The position numbers and the translations under genes are program-made. From assembly GCA_005779525.1 (NCBI GenBank), contig SXIZ01000163.1, forward strand, positions 1 to 42,033: 42,033 nucleotides of DNA, given 5' to 3'. The notes under the pieces are model-generated. The model did no database searches and had not been told where the DNA came from. It was given only the letters and a program-made list of their open reading frames with translations. Positions 32,130-39,906 of the stretch are shown here, piece after piece (position 1 is the stretch's first letter; each line of letters opens with the position of its first letter). This DNA is from Methylococcaceae bacterium. Its GTDB lineage: Bacteria; Pseudomonadota; Gammaproteobacteria; Methylococcales; Methylomonadaceae.

Positions 32130-32183
32130 ACGCTTAGAGCGCTGAAGGAGGAGCAGCATCACTTAGATTTTTAGGAGACTGTC

Positions 32184-32969
32184 ATGACAGAACGAGCCTT
32201 ATGGGTAGCTAAAACAGGATTAGACGCCCAACAAACCCGCATGGCGGTGATTTCAAACAACTTAGCCAACGTCAATACCACGGGATACAAACAATCCCGT
32301 GCTGCCTTTGAAGATTTAATTTATCAAAATATTCGCCAAAGTGGCGGACAAACCTCACAAAACACGCTGTTGCCTTCCGGTCTGCAATTAGGCACCGGGG
32401 TTAATATCGTTGCCACTGAAAAATTACATACGCAAGGCAATATTCAACAAACAGGTAACCATTTGGATATGGCCATCAATGGTCGCGGATTTTTTCAAAT
32501 CTTGCTTCCGAATGGTGATATCGGCTACAGCCGTGATGGTTCCTTTACTTTAGATTCCACTGGACAGGTGGTGAATTCCAGTGGTTATCCCTTAGAGCCC
32601 GCGATTACCATTCCGCAAGATATTCAAGATGGCAGTTTGTCTATTGGTACCGATGGTACGGTGACCGTTACGCAAGCAGGTGCCAGCAATAACCTCGGAC
32701 AAATACAGCTAGCAGATTTTGTTAATCCCACGGGGCTGGACTCGATTGGGAATAACTTATTTAAAGAAACCGCTTCCAGCGGAGCACCTACGGTGGCAGC
32801 GCCCACCGACCAAGGGTTGGGTACCGTGATTCAAGCATCGCTAGAGACTTCTAACGTCAATGTAGTAGAAGAACTGGTGAATATGATTGAAACTCAACGC
32901 GCCTACGAAATGAATTCCAAAGCCATTTCGACTACAGACCAAATGTTGTCTGAATTGAAAAATATGTAA
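32184..32969 (+). CDS. flgG: flagellar distal rod protein FlgG
   Basis: A 261-residue FlgG of typical length. The N-terminal motif is ALWVAKTGLDAQQTRMAVIS with NNLANVNTTGYKQSRAAFED (about 5-44); the C-terminus has TSNVNVVEELVNMIETQRAYE (split over about 228-250) and ends with TDQMLSELKNM. FlgG forms the distal rod that spans the periplasm. TAGGAGA stands before the ATG. It is the best conserved member of the rod-hook set here. flgH follows after 17 bases. Confidence 0.97.
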   Translation: MTERALWVAKTGLDAQQTRMAVISNNLANVNTTGYKQSRAAFEDLIYQNIRQSGGQTSQNTLLPSGLQLGTGVNIVATEKLHTQGNIQQTGNHLDMAINGRGFFQILLPNGDIGYSRDGSFTLDSTGQVVNSSGYPLEPAITIPQDIQDGSLSIGTDGTVTVTQAGASNNLGQIQLADFVNPTGLDSIGNNLFKETASSGAPTVAAPTDQGLGTVIQASLETSNVNVVEELVNMIETQRAYEMNSKAISTTDQMLSELKNM

Positions 32970-32986
32970 GGTAGGGGAGAACAGTC

Positions 32987-33661
32987 ATGCACATCATTAA
33001 ATTAAGTGGATACCTATTAGCAGCATGTTTGCTGAACGCCTGTGAAAACGTGCAAGAACGCGATCCGAATTTTGCACCCGTCGAACCTGCCTATCTAAAG
33101 CCGCCTGCACAAAATACTGGCTCAATTTACCAATCCGGCTATGACGTCAGCTTGTTTGAAGATCATAGTTCCAGACGCGTTGGCGATATATTGACCGTGA
33201 CCTTGGCAGAAAGTACTAGGGCTAATAAAAAATCCGATTTAACCGACTCTAAAAGTACCTCCATTTCTGCCAAAGTACCGTCCTTTTTCGGCGTGCAACC
33301 TGGGACCATCTTGGGTCAGGATGTTTCTACCGAAGTCGCTACCAGCGATACCTTTAAAGGAGCGGGCGCCGCCGACCAAAGTAACAATTTAGTCGGTGAT
33401 TTAACTGTGACCGTGGTCGAAGTTTTGCCGAATAAAAATTTAAAAATTCGGGGCGAAAAACGGGTCACCTTAAACCGCGGTAGTGAATATATTAGGCTTT
33501 CCGGCATGGTCAGACCGATAGACATCGATGCGAATAATTCGGTATCGTCTACCAAAGTTGCAGATGCCACTATTATGTATACCGGAGATGGCGCGGTCGC
33601 CGATGCCAGTAAAGTCGGTTGGCTAGGACGCTTTTTCTTAAGTCCGTTTTTTCCTTTTTAG
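32987..33661 (+). CDS. flgH: flagellar L-ring lipoprotein FlgH
   Basis: A 224-residue FlgH, which forms the outer-membrane L-ring. The signal peptide ends in a lipobox; LLNAC (Cys19) is the likely lipidation site, although LAAC (Cys14) also fits. The family blocks LFEDHSSRRVGDILTVTLAE (about 54-73) and LKIRGEKRVTLNRGSEYIRL (split over about 150-170) are present. The C-terminus ends with LGRFFLSPFFPF, usual for FlgH. The start has GTAGGGGAG upstream. flgI begins 11 bases after the stop. Confidence 0.95.
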   Translation: MHIIKLSGYLLAACLLNACENVQERDPNFAPVEPAYLKPPAQNTGSIYQSGYDVSLFEDHSSRRVGDILTVTLAESTRANKKSDLTDSKSTSISAKVPSFFGVQPGTILGQDVSTEVATSDTFKGAGAADQSNNLVGDLTVTVVEVLPNKNLKIRGEKRVTLNRGSEYIRLSGMVRPIDIDANNSVSSTKVADATIMYTGDGAVADASKVGWLGRFFLSPFFPF

Positions 33662-33672
33662 TGGTTAAGGTC

Positions 33673-34785
33673 ATGAAATTCTCATCTACACAATTAACTG
33701 GCAGTCTGTTATTGGCGATGATGTTCGCTGCACCTGCCTACGCCGAGCGCATTAAAGACATGGCGTCTATCGCCGGAGTGCGCAGTAACCAATTAGTGGG
33801 TTACGGTTTAGTGGTTGGTTTAGATCGTTCAGGCGATAAAACCAGATTTACCGGGCAAAGCATGCGCAATATGTTGGCGCAACTCGGGGTGCTATTGCCC
33901 CCTGGTTTAGACCCGAAATCCCGCAATATTGCTGCCGTCGCGATTAGTGCGGATTTACCACCGTTTGCTAAACCCGGCCAAAAAATTGACGTCACCGTAT
34001 CTTCAGTCGGCGATGCCAAAAGCTTACGTGGCGGGACCTTATTAATGAGTCCTTTAAAAGGTGCTGATGGTAGCGTTTATGCCGTAGCACAAGGCAATTT
34101 AGTCGTCGGTGGCTTAAGTGCCAATGGGAACGATGGCTCTAAAATTACCGTTAATAATCCTAGTGTCGGCCGTATTCCGGGCGGGGCGAATGTAGAACGC
34201 ACCGTACCCACGCCCTTTGCACAAGGCGGTAATGAGCTGATTTTTAATTTGCATGAAGCCGATTTTATGACTGCCAGCCGCATGGTGGAAACCATTAATA
34301 AACAACTCGGTCCGAATACCGCGCGTGCAATTGATGCCAGTTCTGTACGCGTCAACGCACCCGCCGATCCTGGTCAACGTGTGAGTTTTGCGGCTGTGGT
34401 TGAGAATATGCAAGTTGATGCTGATGAAGCCCCAGCTAAAATTATTGTCAATTCACGTTCTGGTACCGTTGTGATTAATGGCAAAGTCACGGTAAGACCT
34501 GCGGCGGTATCGCACGGTAGTTTGACCGTGACTATTAACGAAAATCCACAAGTTAGCCAACCCAATGCCTTTTCCGGTCCGGGGGCGCAAACCACGGTTA
34601 CGCCTAAATCAGAGATTAAAGTCTCTGAAGGTAATAATCATATGTTTGTGTTTAACCCTGGGGTGTCCTTGGATGAGATCGTCAGATCGGTGAACAATGT
34701 AGGCGCAGGTCCAAGTGACTTGGTGGCTATTTTGGAAGCCCTGAAATCCGCTGGCGCCCTACGTGCTGAGTTGATTGTAATTTAA
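33673..34785 (+). CDS. flgI: flagellar P-ring protein FlgI
   Basis: A 370-residue FlgI with a cleavable Sec signal peptide ending AYA (about residues 1-24). The family signature RIKDMASIAGVRSNQLVGYG follows directly, then LVVGLDRSGDKTRFT; the C-terminus has NNVGAGPSDLVAILEALKSAGAL. FlgI forms the peptidoglycan-level P-ring and normally needs the chaperone FlgA, which is not in the window. The ATG at 33673 gives the correct signal peptide; upstream in-frame starts (33619, 33661) overlap flgH and add charged residues before it. AAGG lies very near the ATG. Confidence 0.95.
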   Translation: MKFSSTQLTGSLLLAMMFAAPAYAERIKDMASIAGVRSNQLVGYGLVVGLDRSGDKTRFTGQSMRNMLAQLGVLLPPGLDPKSRNIAAVAISADLPPFAKPGQKIDVTVSSVGDAKSLRGGTLLMSPLKGADGSVYAVAQGNLVVGGLSANGNDGSKITVNNPSVGRIPGGANVERTVPTPFAQGGNELIFNLHEADFMTASRMVETINKQLGPNTARAIDASSVRVNAPADPGQRVSFAAVVENMQVDADEAPAKIIVNSRSGTVVINGKVTVRPAAVSHGSLTVTINENPQVSQPNAFSGPGAQTTVTPKSEIKVSEGNNHMFVFNPGVSLDEIVRSVNNVGAGPSDLVAILEALKSAGALRAELIVI

Positions 34786-34818
34786 TGTGGCAGCGCAGCG
34801 GGAGCCAAGGGGGAGGTC

Positions 34819-35835
34819 ATGCTAAATATCAATAACAGTGATGTCTATACCGACCTCAATAGCTTGGCGCAATTAAAAACCGCAGCCCGCGAAAATGCGC
34901 CCGCAGCCTTACAAAAAGTTGCGAAACAGTTTGAATCGGTGTTTTTGAATATGGTATTGAAAAGCATGCGGCAAGCGAAGCTCGGTGATGGCATGCTTGA
35001 TAGTGAGCAAAGTAAGTTTTATCAAGATATGTATGATCAACAATTATCAGTCAATTTAGCGGGTAATGTGGGTTTGGCGGACATGATTGTGCAACAGCTT
35101 AGTCCCAAAAAAACCAATGAGATCAGCGTGAGTAAAGATTTACAGGACTACTTACAACACCCGGTATTGGCGCAGCAAAACGCACTGGCACCGGAAACAA
35201 TCCTAGTGGATGCGGAAACGGGTAAAGTTGCCCGTTCTCGTTTTGCCGCGCAACATTATCCGCAAGCCAATTTTGGTGAAGTGGATGATATTCAAGCCAT
35301 CGAAGAACATTTTGAACCAAGCAGCGTTGTGCAATCAAAACAACAATTTTTGGCGCAGTTATTACCTATGGCAGAAGCTGCAGCGCAAGAGCTGGGGGTA
35401 GAACCGAAAGTGTTGTTGGCGCAAGCTGCGTTGGAAACGCGCTGGGGACAAGCAGTGATTAAACAGCGCGATGGTCGCAGTACTTATAATTTATTTAATA
35501 TTAAAGCCTCCAAAGCTTGGCAAGGACAGCAAGCCAGCGTTTCTACCTTGGAGTTTGAACAAGGGGTTCCGCGTAAAGTGATTTCAGGGTTTCGAGCATA
35601 TCACTCTTATGCAGAGAGCTTTCAGGATTATGTGGCATTTATCAAAACCAATCCCCGGTATCAAGAAGCGTTGCAATACGTCGATGATCCCAAAAAATAC
35701 ATGCAAAAATTGCAACAAGCAGGTTATGCGACGGATCCGCAATACGCAAGTAAAGTGATGGCGATTTATCACGGTCAAACCTTTGCCGGATATACGCCTG
35801 AAATTGCACAGGCTGTGCAAGCAGACAGAGGTTAG
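34819..35835 (+). CDS. flgJ: flagellar rod assembly protein and muramidase FlgJ
   Basis: A 338-residue two-domain FlgJ. The rod-binding N-terminal domain is at about 25-95, with QFESVFLNMVLKSMRQA (37-53). After a linker of about 70 residues there is a peptidoglycan hydrolase of the glucosaminidase (GH73) type at about 172-325. Its likely catalytic acid is Glu206 in AQAALETRWGQ, followed by YNLFNIKA. FlgJ cuts the cell wall so the rod can pass, and caps the rod. This bifunctional form is typical of beta- and gammaproteobacteria. GGGGGAGG stands before the ATG. The next gene, flgK, follows by 12 bases. Confidence 0.95.
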   Translation: MLNINNSDVYTDLNSLAQLKTAARENAPAALQKVAKQFESVFLNMVLKSMRQAKLGDGMLDSEQSKFYQDMYDQQLSVNLAGNVGLADMIVQQLSPKKTNEISVSKDLQDYLQHPVLAQQNALAPETILVDAETGKVARSRFAAQHYPQANFGEVDDIQAIEEHFEPSSVVQSKQQFLAQLLPMAEAAAQELGVEPKVLLAQAALETRWGQAVIKQRDGRSTYNLFNIKASKAWQGQQASVSTLEFEQGVPRKVISGFRAYHSYAESFQDYVAFIKTNPRYQEALQYVDDPKKYMQKLQQAGYATDPQYASKVMAIYHGQTFAGYTPEIAQAVQADRG

Positions 35836-35847
35836 GAGGATAAAGCA

Positions 35848-37734
35848 ATGGCAGGCGGAATTTTAGGTACAGCGATTACCGGACTAGTGGCATTCCAACG
35901 TTCGTTGGAAACCACCAGTCATAATATTGCTAACGTCAATACCGAGGGCTATAGTCGGCAAAAAGTCGAATTAGCGACTTTTCCTGAAGCGTTTATCGGG
36001 GGCAGTTTTTTAGGGCAGGGCGTTATTGTCACTAATATTAGCCGAAATTATGATCAGTTTTTAAGTACGCAGTTACGTTCCAGTACTTCAGCCTTTAAAA
36101 ATGTCGAGCAATACCAACGGCTCGCGAGTCAAGTTGATAATATTATGGCGGATCCTTCCACGGGAATGGGACCTGCGATGAATGCGTTTTTTAAATCCGT
36201 ACAAGGGGTTGCCAGCGACCCTTCGTCTATCCCTGCTAGACAAACCCTGTTATCACAAGCCGAGGTGTTAACTCAGCGTTTCAATACTATGAATGGACGC
36301 TTTGATGAACTACGTTCGCAAGTGAATAATGATTTACAAGGTGATATCAATAATATCAATGAATATGCTACCGCGATTGCTGAATTGAATGGGCGTATTG
36401 CCAATGATTTGGGGCGTTCTTCCGGTTTACAACAACCCAATGATCTCTTAGATCAGCGGGACGAAATGGTGCGCAAACTGTCAGAATTAGTGGATGTGAC
36501 CGTCATTCCACAAGCAACTGGAATGTACAGCGTATTTATTGGTAAAGGCCAACCCGTGGTCTTGGACAGGTCTAGTAGTCAGTTTTCCTTGCAAACCGCT
36601 GATGGCGACCCAGAAAAATTGGATATTACGATAAAAACCTCAACTACTGAAAAGCAAGTAATTACTGGACAATTAAATGGCGGAAAAATCAAAGGTAGCT
36701 TAGATTTTCGTGACCAAGTACTTGATCCTGCACAACAAAAATTAGGCGGTATCGCTGTCGGTTTAGCCATGGAAATCAATGCTATTCATGCCAAAGGTAT
36801 CGATTTAGATGGACATGGCGACCCCCTGGACGCCAATGGCGATGGGATTTTAGGTACTAATTTTTTCAAATTTACAGGCAGTGCTGAAGTGCCTGTGACC
36901 CCGTTGTCCAAAAATCAAGGTGGGTTGCAAGTGAGTGCCACCTTCAATGATACCAATATCAACCCTCTGGGGGCGAGTGCCAGTGATATTGACAGTAGTG
37001 ATTATGTATTAAGTTTTGATGGGGCTAATTATGCTTTGACACGGGTGCATGATAATCAGGTCATTGCCTTGACTGCACAAACGATTAACAGTCCACCTGA
37101 TCCGGTGCAAGTACCTGCATCCAATGTGCGCTTAGTGCCCGTGAATCCCTTGGTAAAATTGCCCGGGATCGATTTAAAAATAGATTCTGCAACCACGGCT
37201 GCCGCAGGGGATCAGTTTTTGATTCGGCCGACCTATAATGCGGCGGATCGATTAACCTTGAATCTCACCGATCCTAGACAAATTGCCGCCGCCACAAATA
37301 TTGAAACCGACCCGGTGACTGGCAAGCCCGTACCCTTGCTCGATGCGACTACGGGTTCTCCGGTTATAGATGCGGCAGGTAATCCAGTCTATAAAGTTTT
37401 ACCGGGGGTCGTGCAGGGCGATAATCGTAATATTTTGTTGCTGGCGGGTCTGGAAAATCGCACTACCATGCTGAAAGATACTGCCACTTTCCAAGATGCT
37501 TATGGGCAAATTGTGTCTTCAGTCGGTACGTTTACGCATGCGGCAAATTTAAGTGCCTCTGCGCAAGAAGCGCTGTTCAATAACGCTAAGTCTGCAAACG
37601 ATAGTGTTTCTGGCGTAAATTTAGATGAAGAAGCCGCTAATTTAATTAAATTTCAACAAGCTTACCAAGCGGCAGCACAGTTGATTTCGACTACCAACAC
37701 CTTGTTTGATAAATTATTGAGTTCTGTACAATAA
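35848..37734 (+). CDS. flgK: hook-filament junction protein FlgK
   Basis: A 628-residue FlgK (HAP1). The N-terminal axial domain is clear (ITGLVAFQRSLETTSHNIAN near 10-29, then NVNTEGYSRQKVELATF), as is the C-terminal helix (GVNLDEEAANLIKFQQAYQA near 589-608, then AAQLISTTNTLFDKLL). The centre (about 330-510) is variable. It caps the hook and anchors the filament together with FlgL. TAGGAGGA stands before the ATG. flgL normally follows, but here the next gene is an RNA helicase with its own promoter, so flgL must lie elsewhere. Confidence 0.96.
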   Translation: MAGGILGTAITGLVAFQRSLETTSHNIANVNTEGYSRQKVELATFPEAFIGGSFLGQGVIVTNISRNYDQFLSTQLRSSTSAFKNVEQYQRLASQVDNIMADPSTGMGPAMNAFFKSVQGVASDPSSIPARQTLLSQAEVLTQRFNTMNGRFDELRSQVNNDLQGDINNINEYATAIAELNGRIANDLGRSSGLQQPNDLLDQRDEMVRKLSELVDVTVIPQATGMYSVFIGKGQPVVLDRSSSQFSLQTADGDPEKLDITIKTSTTEKQVITGQLNGGKIKGSLDFRDQVLDPAQQKLGGIAVGLAMEINAIHAKGIDLDGHGDPLDANGDGILGTNFFKFTGSAEVPVTPLSKNQGGLQVSATFNDTNINPLGASASDIDSSDYVLSFDGANYALTRVHDNQVIALTAQTINSPPDPVQVPASNVRLVPVNPLVKLPGIDLKIDSATTAAAGDQFLIRPTYNAADRLTLNLTDPRQIAAATNIETDPVTGKPVPLLDATTGSPVIDAAGNPVYKVLPGVVQGDNRNILLLAGLENRTTMLKDTATFQDAYGQIVSSVGTFTHAANLSASAQEALFNNAKSANDSVSGVNLDEEAANLIKFQQAYQAAAQLISTTNTLFDKLLSSVQ

Positions 37735-37818
37735 TTTGAGAGTGCACTACCTTTGCGCAAGCTGTTTATTGTGCGTGCAAGCCTATTTCGGGAATTATGA
37801 CAATACAAATGTTGCAAT

Positions 37819-37832
37819 ACATTATATAATGT
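37819..37832 (+). promoter_or_regulatory. palindromic -10 region of the helicase promoter
   Basis: ACATTATATAATGT is a perfect 14-bp palindrome containing TATAAT (37825-37830), a consensus -10 element, about 60 bases before the helicase start. A -35 match is weak. The palindrome could also be a repressor site over the -10. The untranslated leader of roughly 55 bases is fairly long, as is common for cold-inducible helicase genes. Confidence 0.5.
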
Positions 37833-37891
37833 GCTCATAGATACTTCCTCATTGCAGTTTCGCACCTTTCAAATTTCCTACAGGTAACTAC

Positions 37892-39694
37892 ATGTCTAAC
37901 GATGTTTCGCTCGTTCCTTCCTTCAGTGAATTAGCTTTATCCGAACCCGTCTTAAAAGCACTGAATGATGTTGGTTACGAAACACCTTCGCCCATTCAAG
38001 CACAAATTATCCCGTTTATACTGGATGGTAGAGATGTGCTGGGACAGGCGCAAACGGGTACCGGTAAAACCGCGGCCTTTGCATTACCCATTATTACTAA
38101 ACTCAATTTAAAATTGCAGGCCCCGCAAGTTTTAGTCTTGGCGCCAACACGTGAATTAGCCATCCAGGTGGCAGAAGCTTTTCAACGTTATGCCGCACAT
38201 ATTAAAGGTTTTCACGTTTTGCCAATTTATGGTGGCCAAGATTATACCTCGCAGCTCAAACAGCTAAAACGTGGAGCACATGTGGTGGTCGGCACGCCAG
38301 GTCGGGTGATGGACCATCTGCGCCGTGGCACATTGGATTTATCAGGTCTGACGCATTTAGTGCTTGATGAAGCCGATGAAATGTTGCGCATGGGTTTTAT
38401 TGATGATGTTGAATGGATTCTTGAACAAATCCCAGAGAAACGCCAAATCGCATTATTTTCGGCGACTATGCCGCCAGTAATCCGTAAAATCGCGCAAACC
38501 TACCTAAAAAATCCCGAAGAAATCACGATCAAAGTCACTACCACCAGTGCGGAAAACATTCGCCAACGTTATTGGCTGGTCAGTGGTGTGCATAAATTAG
38601 ATGCGTTGACCCGAATTTTAGAAGTCGAAACGTTTGACGGCATGATTATTTTCGTGCGCACCAAAACCGCGACCATCGAGTTAGCAGAAAAGCTCGAAGC
38701 TCGAGGACATTCTGCGGCGGCGATTAACGGCGATATGTCGCAAATGCTGCGTGAGCGTGCCATCAATAATTTAAAAAGTGGCAAATTGGATATTCTGATT
38801 GCTACCGACGTTGCGGCTCGTGGTTTAGATGTGGATCGTATTACCCACGTCGTTAACTATGACATCCCGTATGATACTGAGTCCTACATCCATCGTATTG
38901 GTAGAACTGGACGTGCTGGCCGTACTGGGGATGCTATTTTGTTTGTGGCTCCTAGAGAGCGTAAGTTATTAGGCAACATCGAACGTGCCACGCGTCAAAA
39001 AGTGGTTGAGATGGGCTTACCTTCCACCGAACTGATCAATAACAAACGTATCGCACGTTTTAAACAAAATATCACGGATACCTTAGCGTCAGAAGAACTG
39101 AGCTTTTTCTCACAGCTGATGGAACAATATCAACAGGAACACAATGTTTCAGCGCTGCAAATTGCGGCTGCATTAGCAAAATTGTTAGAAGGTGATACGC
39201 CATTATTACTGCGTAATCCCCCTAAGCAGTCCACTGCCGAACGTGAGCGTGAGCGCCCCTCACGTGATGAGCGCGAACGTAAATCCGGTGAACGTAAGTC
39301 GGGTGAGCGGCCCGAACGCGGCAGTAGACGCGGGGGTGCCGAAGCTGTTGATATGGAAACCTATCGTATTGAAGTGGGGTCGGTGCATGGTGTAAAGCCC
39401 GGTAATATCGTCGGCGCAATTGCAAATGAAACTGGCATTGATGGTGATCATATTGCCCGTATCCGCATTGAAGAAAATTACAGTACCGTCGAATTGCCCG
39501 CAGGTATGCCCAAAGCGTTGCTGGAAGAACTCAAAAAAGTACGCGTAGCTGGACAGCAATTGCGTATCAGTCGCATGGGTACCGTGATTAGTGCCAACGA
39601 TGATGAGCGCCGTAAAGATAAAAGTAAAAAGCGTATGAGTTCTACGTCTATCAAACGGAGTGATAGCAAGAAGCCAACTAAAAAATCTGATTAA
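37892..39694 (+). CDS. deaD: DEAD-box RNA helicase, DeaD/CsdA type
   Basis: A 600-residue ATP-dependent RNA helicase. The Q motif is near FSELALSEPVLKAL (11-24); motif I is AQTGTGKT (53-60), motif Ia PTRELA, motif II DEAD (159-162), motif III SAT (about 194-196), motif V ATDVAARGLD and motif VI HRIGRTGRAGR. After the core there is a charged Arg/Glu/Ser-rich linker (about 445-485), then a DbpA-type RNA-binding domain (about 488-560) and a basic tail. This matches DeaD/CsdA, used in ribosome assembly and cold growth. It is a single gene with its own promoter after flgK. The repeat-like RERER/ERKSGERKSGER linker is low-complexity, not a defect. Confidence 0.94.
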   Translation: MSNDVSLVPSFSELALSEPVLKALNDVGYETPSPIQAQIIPFILDGRDVLGQAQTGTGKTAAFALPIITKLNLKLQAPQVLVLAPTRELAIQVAEAFQRYAAHIKGFHVLPIYGGQDYTSQLKQLKRGAHVVVGTPGRVMDHLRRGTLDLSGLTHLVLDEADEMLRMGFIDDVEWILEQIPEKRQIALFSATMPPVIRKIAQTYLKNPEEITIKVTTTSAENIRQRYWLVSGVHKLDALTRILEVETFDGMIIFVRTKTATIELAEKLEARGHSAAAINGDMSQMLRERAINNLKSGKLDILIATDVAARGLDVDRITHVVNYDIPYDTESYIHRIGRTGRAGRTGDAILFVAPRERKLLGNIERATRQKVVEMGLPSTELINNKRIARFKQNITDTLASEELSFFSQLMEQYQQEHNVSALQIAAALAKLLEGDTPLLLRNPPKQSTAERERERPSRDERERKSGERKSGERPERGSRRGGAEAVDMETYRIEVGSVHGVKPGNIVGAIANETGIDGDHIARIRIEENYSTVELPAGMPKALLEELKKVRVAGQQLRISRMGTVISANDDERRKDKSKKRMSSTSIKRSDSKKPTKKSD

Positions 39695-39747
39695 GAAAAA
39701 TCTTGTCTATTTAAGTTCTATACATTTAGAATAAAACAGTTGTATCC

Positions 39748-39784
39748 ACCTGACGAACGCTAACGTATAAAGTTTTCGTCAGGT
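39748..39784. other. inverted repeat between helicase and kinase genes
   Basis: ACCTGACGAA (39748-39757) and TTCGTCAGGT (39775-39784) are exact reverse complements separated by 17 bases. It may fold as the 3' end of the deaD mRNA or be an operator of the kinase gene 120 bases downstream. No T-run follows, so a plain intrinsic terminator is unlikely. Confidence 0.45.
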
Positions 39785-39906
39785 ATCAAAAGCCACAATT
39801 AGAGTCGCCTGAGGAAAAATACTTGTTTTTTCAGCGCGGACTTTTTTTGAAATCAACAAAATGTGCAGTACGTTGTTTTTAGGGAAAACTCAGCGGGGAG
39901 TAAATT

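Noticed and set aside
33619..33672. Longer FlgI beginning inside flgH
   Set aside because: It would bury the signal peptide behind charged residues; the ATG at 33673 gives a normal signal sequence.
39222..39425. Repeat-like coding in the helicase linker as a possible DNA repeat or insertion
   Set aside because: It encodes the low-complexity charged linker usual in DeaD-type helicases; the frame is continuous.
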